Positions 62,908 through 64,000 of a stretch of DNA of 64,000 nucleotides are shown here, one piece after another. Under the pieces are notes generated by a model. That model had not been told where the DNA came from. It worked only from the letters and a program-made list of their open reading frames with translations, and made no database searches. A program made the translations under genes and the position numbers. The DNA lies in NCBI RefSeq assembly GCF_900460955.1, contig NZ_UFUW01000001.1:62001-126000 (forward strand), written 5' to 3'. How positions within the stretch are numbered: the stretch's first letter is position 1; each line of letters opens with the position of its first letter. The DNA comes from Cardiobacterium valvarum. GTDB lineage: Bacteria > Pseudomonadota > Gammaproteobacteria > Cardiobacteriales > Cardiobacteriaceae.

Positions 62908-64000
62908 ATGACAGCGGCAGCGCCTGCCCTTTTGAATTTGCGCGACATCAGCAAAAGCTTCACAGGCGTTGCCGCGCTCAGGGGCATCAACCTCACCATC
63001 CACGCCGGGCAGGTGCACACCCTGCTCGGCGAGAATGGTGCGGGCAAATCCACCCTCATCAAAATCTTAGCCGGTGTGCATCAGGCCGACAGCGGCACGA
63101 TGCTGCTGGACGGCACGCCATACCGCCCCGCCAATCCACGGCAAGCGGCAGCGCGCGGTATCGCCGTAGTCTTTCAGGAACTCAGCCTGTGCAACAACCT
63201 GACCGTGGCGGAAAACATCCTCGCCACCCGCGAACCGGCGCGTTACGGCATCATCAACCGCAAAGCGCTGTACCGCCGCGCCCGTGAACTGGTGCAAGAC
63301 CTCAACCTGCCGATAGACGTGGAAGCGCGCGTTGCCGACCTCTCCATCGCGCAGCGGCAGCTGGTAGAAATCGCCAAAGGCCTCAGTCACGACGCCCGCG
63401 TCATCATCCTCGACGAACCGACCTCCTCACTTTCCGACGCCGAAGCGGAAATCCTCTTTGCCATCATTGCCCGCCTCAAAGCGGCGGGGAAAGCTGTCAT
63501 CTACATCTCGCACCGCATGGAAGAAATCATGCGCCTCTCCGATGCCATCACCGTGATGCGCGACGGCGAATACATCGCCACCCTGCCGCGCGAAAAAACC
63601 ACGGTGGACGAACTCATCCGCCTCATGGTCGGACGGCGGATGGAACAAATGTACCCGCCGCGTCTGCCGCAGACACCTGCCACAGACGGCGTCCCGCCCG
63701 CGCTGGAAGTGCAGCATTTCAGCCATGCCCACGCCTTCCGCGACATCAACTTCGCTGTGCATCCCGGCGAAATCCTCGGTTTCTTCGGCCTCGTCGGCGC
63801 AGGCCGTTCCGAAGTGATGAACGCCATCTTCGGCATGTTGTCCGCGAGCGGCACCATCCGCCTCGATGACGAAACCGTGCACATCAAAAATCCGGTAGAA
63901 GCCATCCACTACGGCATCGGCTTCGTCACCGAAAACCGCAAAGAACAGGGGCTTGTCCTCAGCCACCCCGTCCGCAGCAACATCAGCATGGCGGCGCTGA
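62908..64000 (+). CDS. Sugar ABC transporter ATPase, RbsA-like (cut by window end)
   Basis: The first 364 codons are present. The first ABC domain has Walker A GENGAGKST at 41-49, signature LSIAQRQLVEIAKGL and Walker B RVIILDEPTSSLSD, then EFRHRME-like H-loop ISHRMEEIM. The second ABC domain starts at about 268 (LEVQHFSHAHAFRDINFAVH) and is cut soon after. Tandem ABC domains are typical of RbsA/XylG/MglA sugar importers. The permease is presumably beyond the window. Confidence 0.92.
   Translation, partial: MTAAAPALLNLRDISKSFTGVAALRGINLTIHAGQVHTLLGENGAGKSTLIKILAGVHQADSGTMLLDGTPYRPANPRQAAARGIAVVFQELSLCNNLTVAENILATREPARYGIINRKALYRRARELVQDLNLPIDVEARVADLSIAQRQLVEIAKGLSHDARVIILDEPTSSLSDAEAEILFAIIARLKAAGKAVIYISHRMEEIMRLSDAITVMRDGEYIATLPREKTTVDELIRLMVGRRMEQMYPPRLPQTPATDGVPPALEVQHFSHAHAFRDINFAVHPGEILGFFGLVGAGRSEVMNAIFGMLSASGTIRLDDETVHIKNPVEAIHYGIGFVTENRKEQGLVLSHPVRSNISMAAL

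Overview
The window is about 60% G+C and densely coded. The gene set points to a gammaproteobacterium with type IV pili: a PilG/H/I/J chemosensory cluster, trxB, an E3 subunit with a fused lipoyl domain, alpha2/beta2 glycyl-tRNA synthetase, RecN, MutL and glutathionylspermidine synthetase. The mix, together with a dispersed CCAAGCGG repeat family in nearly every sizeable gap, makes me suspect a Cardiobacteriaceae member such as Cardiobacterium. That assignment is an inference without any database comparison. No prophage, CRISPR array or intact insertion sequence is visible.

Layout. 1-5 kb: twitching chemosensory genes pilG-pilH-pilI-pilJ (minus strand, pilJ cut by the window edge), ruvX, then trxB and lpdA. 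5-9 kb: a 35-bp tandem repeat array, an orphan response regulator, a SUKH-fold protein, dut, a lipoprotein and rimO. 9-13.5 kb: an MMPL exporter, a FAD oxidoreductase and a second SUKH protein in one overlapping operon; the first two resemble accessory genes of aryl-polyene-type lipid pigment pathways. 13.5-20 kb: glutathione reductase, a decayed gene cut by repeats, a large MscS-type channel, a tRNA-Pro/Arg/His operon with a near-consensus promoter, an orphan Tat-type substrate-binding protein and a methyltransferase. 20-24.7 kb: a YjiH/YjiG/M20 peptidase operon, a repeat-rich gap, and a GHMP (mevalonate-kinase-like) gene behind an XRE regulator. 24.8-29.4 kb: an AT-rich islet with two membrane proteins, then tandem DUF1176 paralogues and a third secreted protein with the same leader. 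29.4-37.7 kb: tag, an OsmB-like lipoprotein, thiD under a TPP riboswitch, a decayed IS4 transposase, gluconate permease and kinase, a phosphopantetheinyl transferase, a lipoprotein, an agmatinase-family enzyme and cca. 37.7-48.6 kb: nadK, recN, an ApeP-like dehydratase, a two-component system apparently co-transcribed with a PepSY membrane protein and a membrane flavoreductase, a DegQ-type protease, a UDG-family protein and a SUKH plus SUFU-like fusion. 48.6-61.3 kb: mutL behind a toxin-antitoxin pair, glyQS, gsp, rhomboid, trpS, HIRAN protein, orphan citC, azlCD and marC. 62-64 kb: a ribose-type ABC importer, cut by the window edge.

The most interesting stretches are non-coding. The 695-bp divergent gap at 61.3-62.0 kb holds two clusters of DnaA-box-like nonamers at 11-12 bp spacing, an AT-richer part and a long inverted repeat. 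It looks like a replication origin or another DnaA-binding locus. glyQS and tag, which lie near the origin in some gammaproteobacteria, are in the same window. The CCAAGCGG repeats occur singly, in 25-bp and 35-bp tandem arrays, and twice as a palindrome-centred composite element. Other points for a second look are three SUKH proteins without visible toxins, an in-frame low-complexity insertion in the MMPL exporter, and the mosaic DUF1176 duplication.
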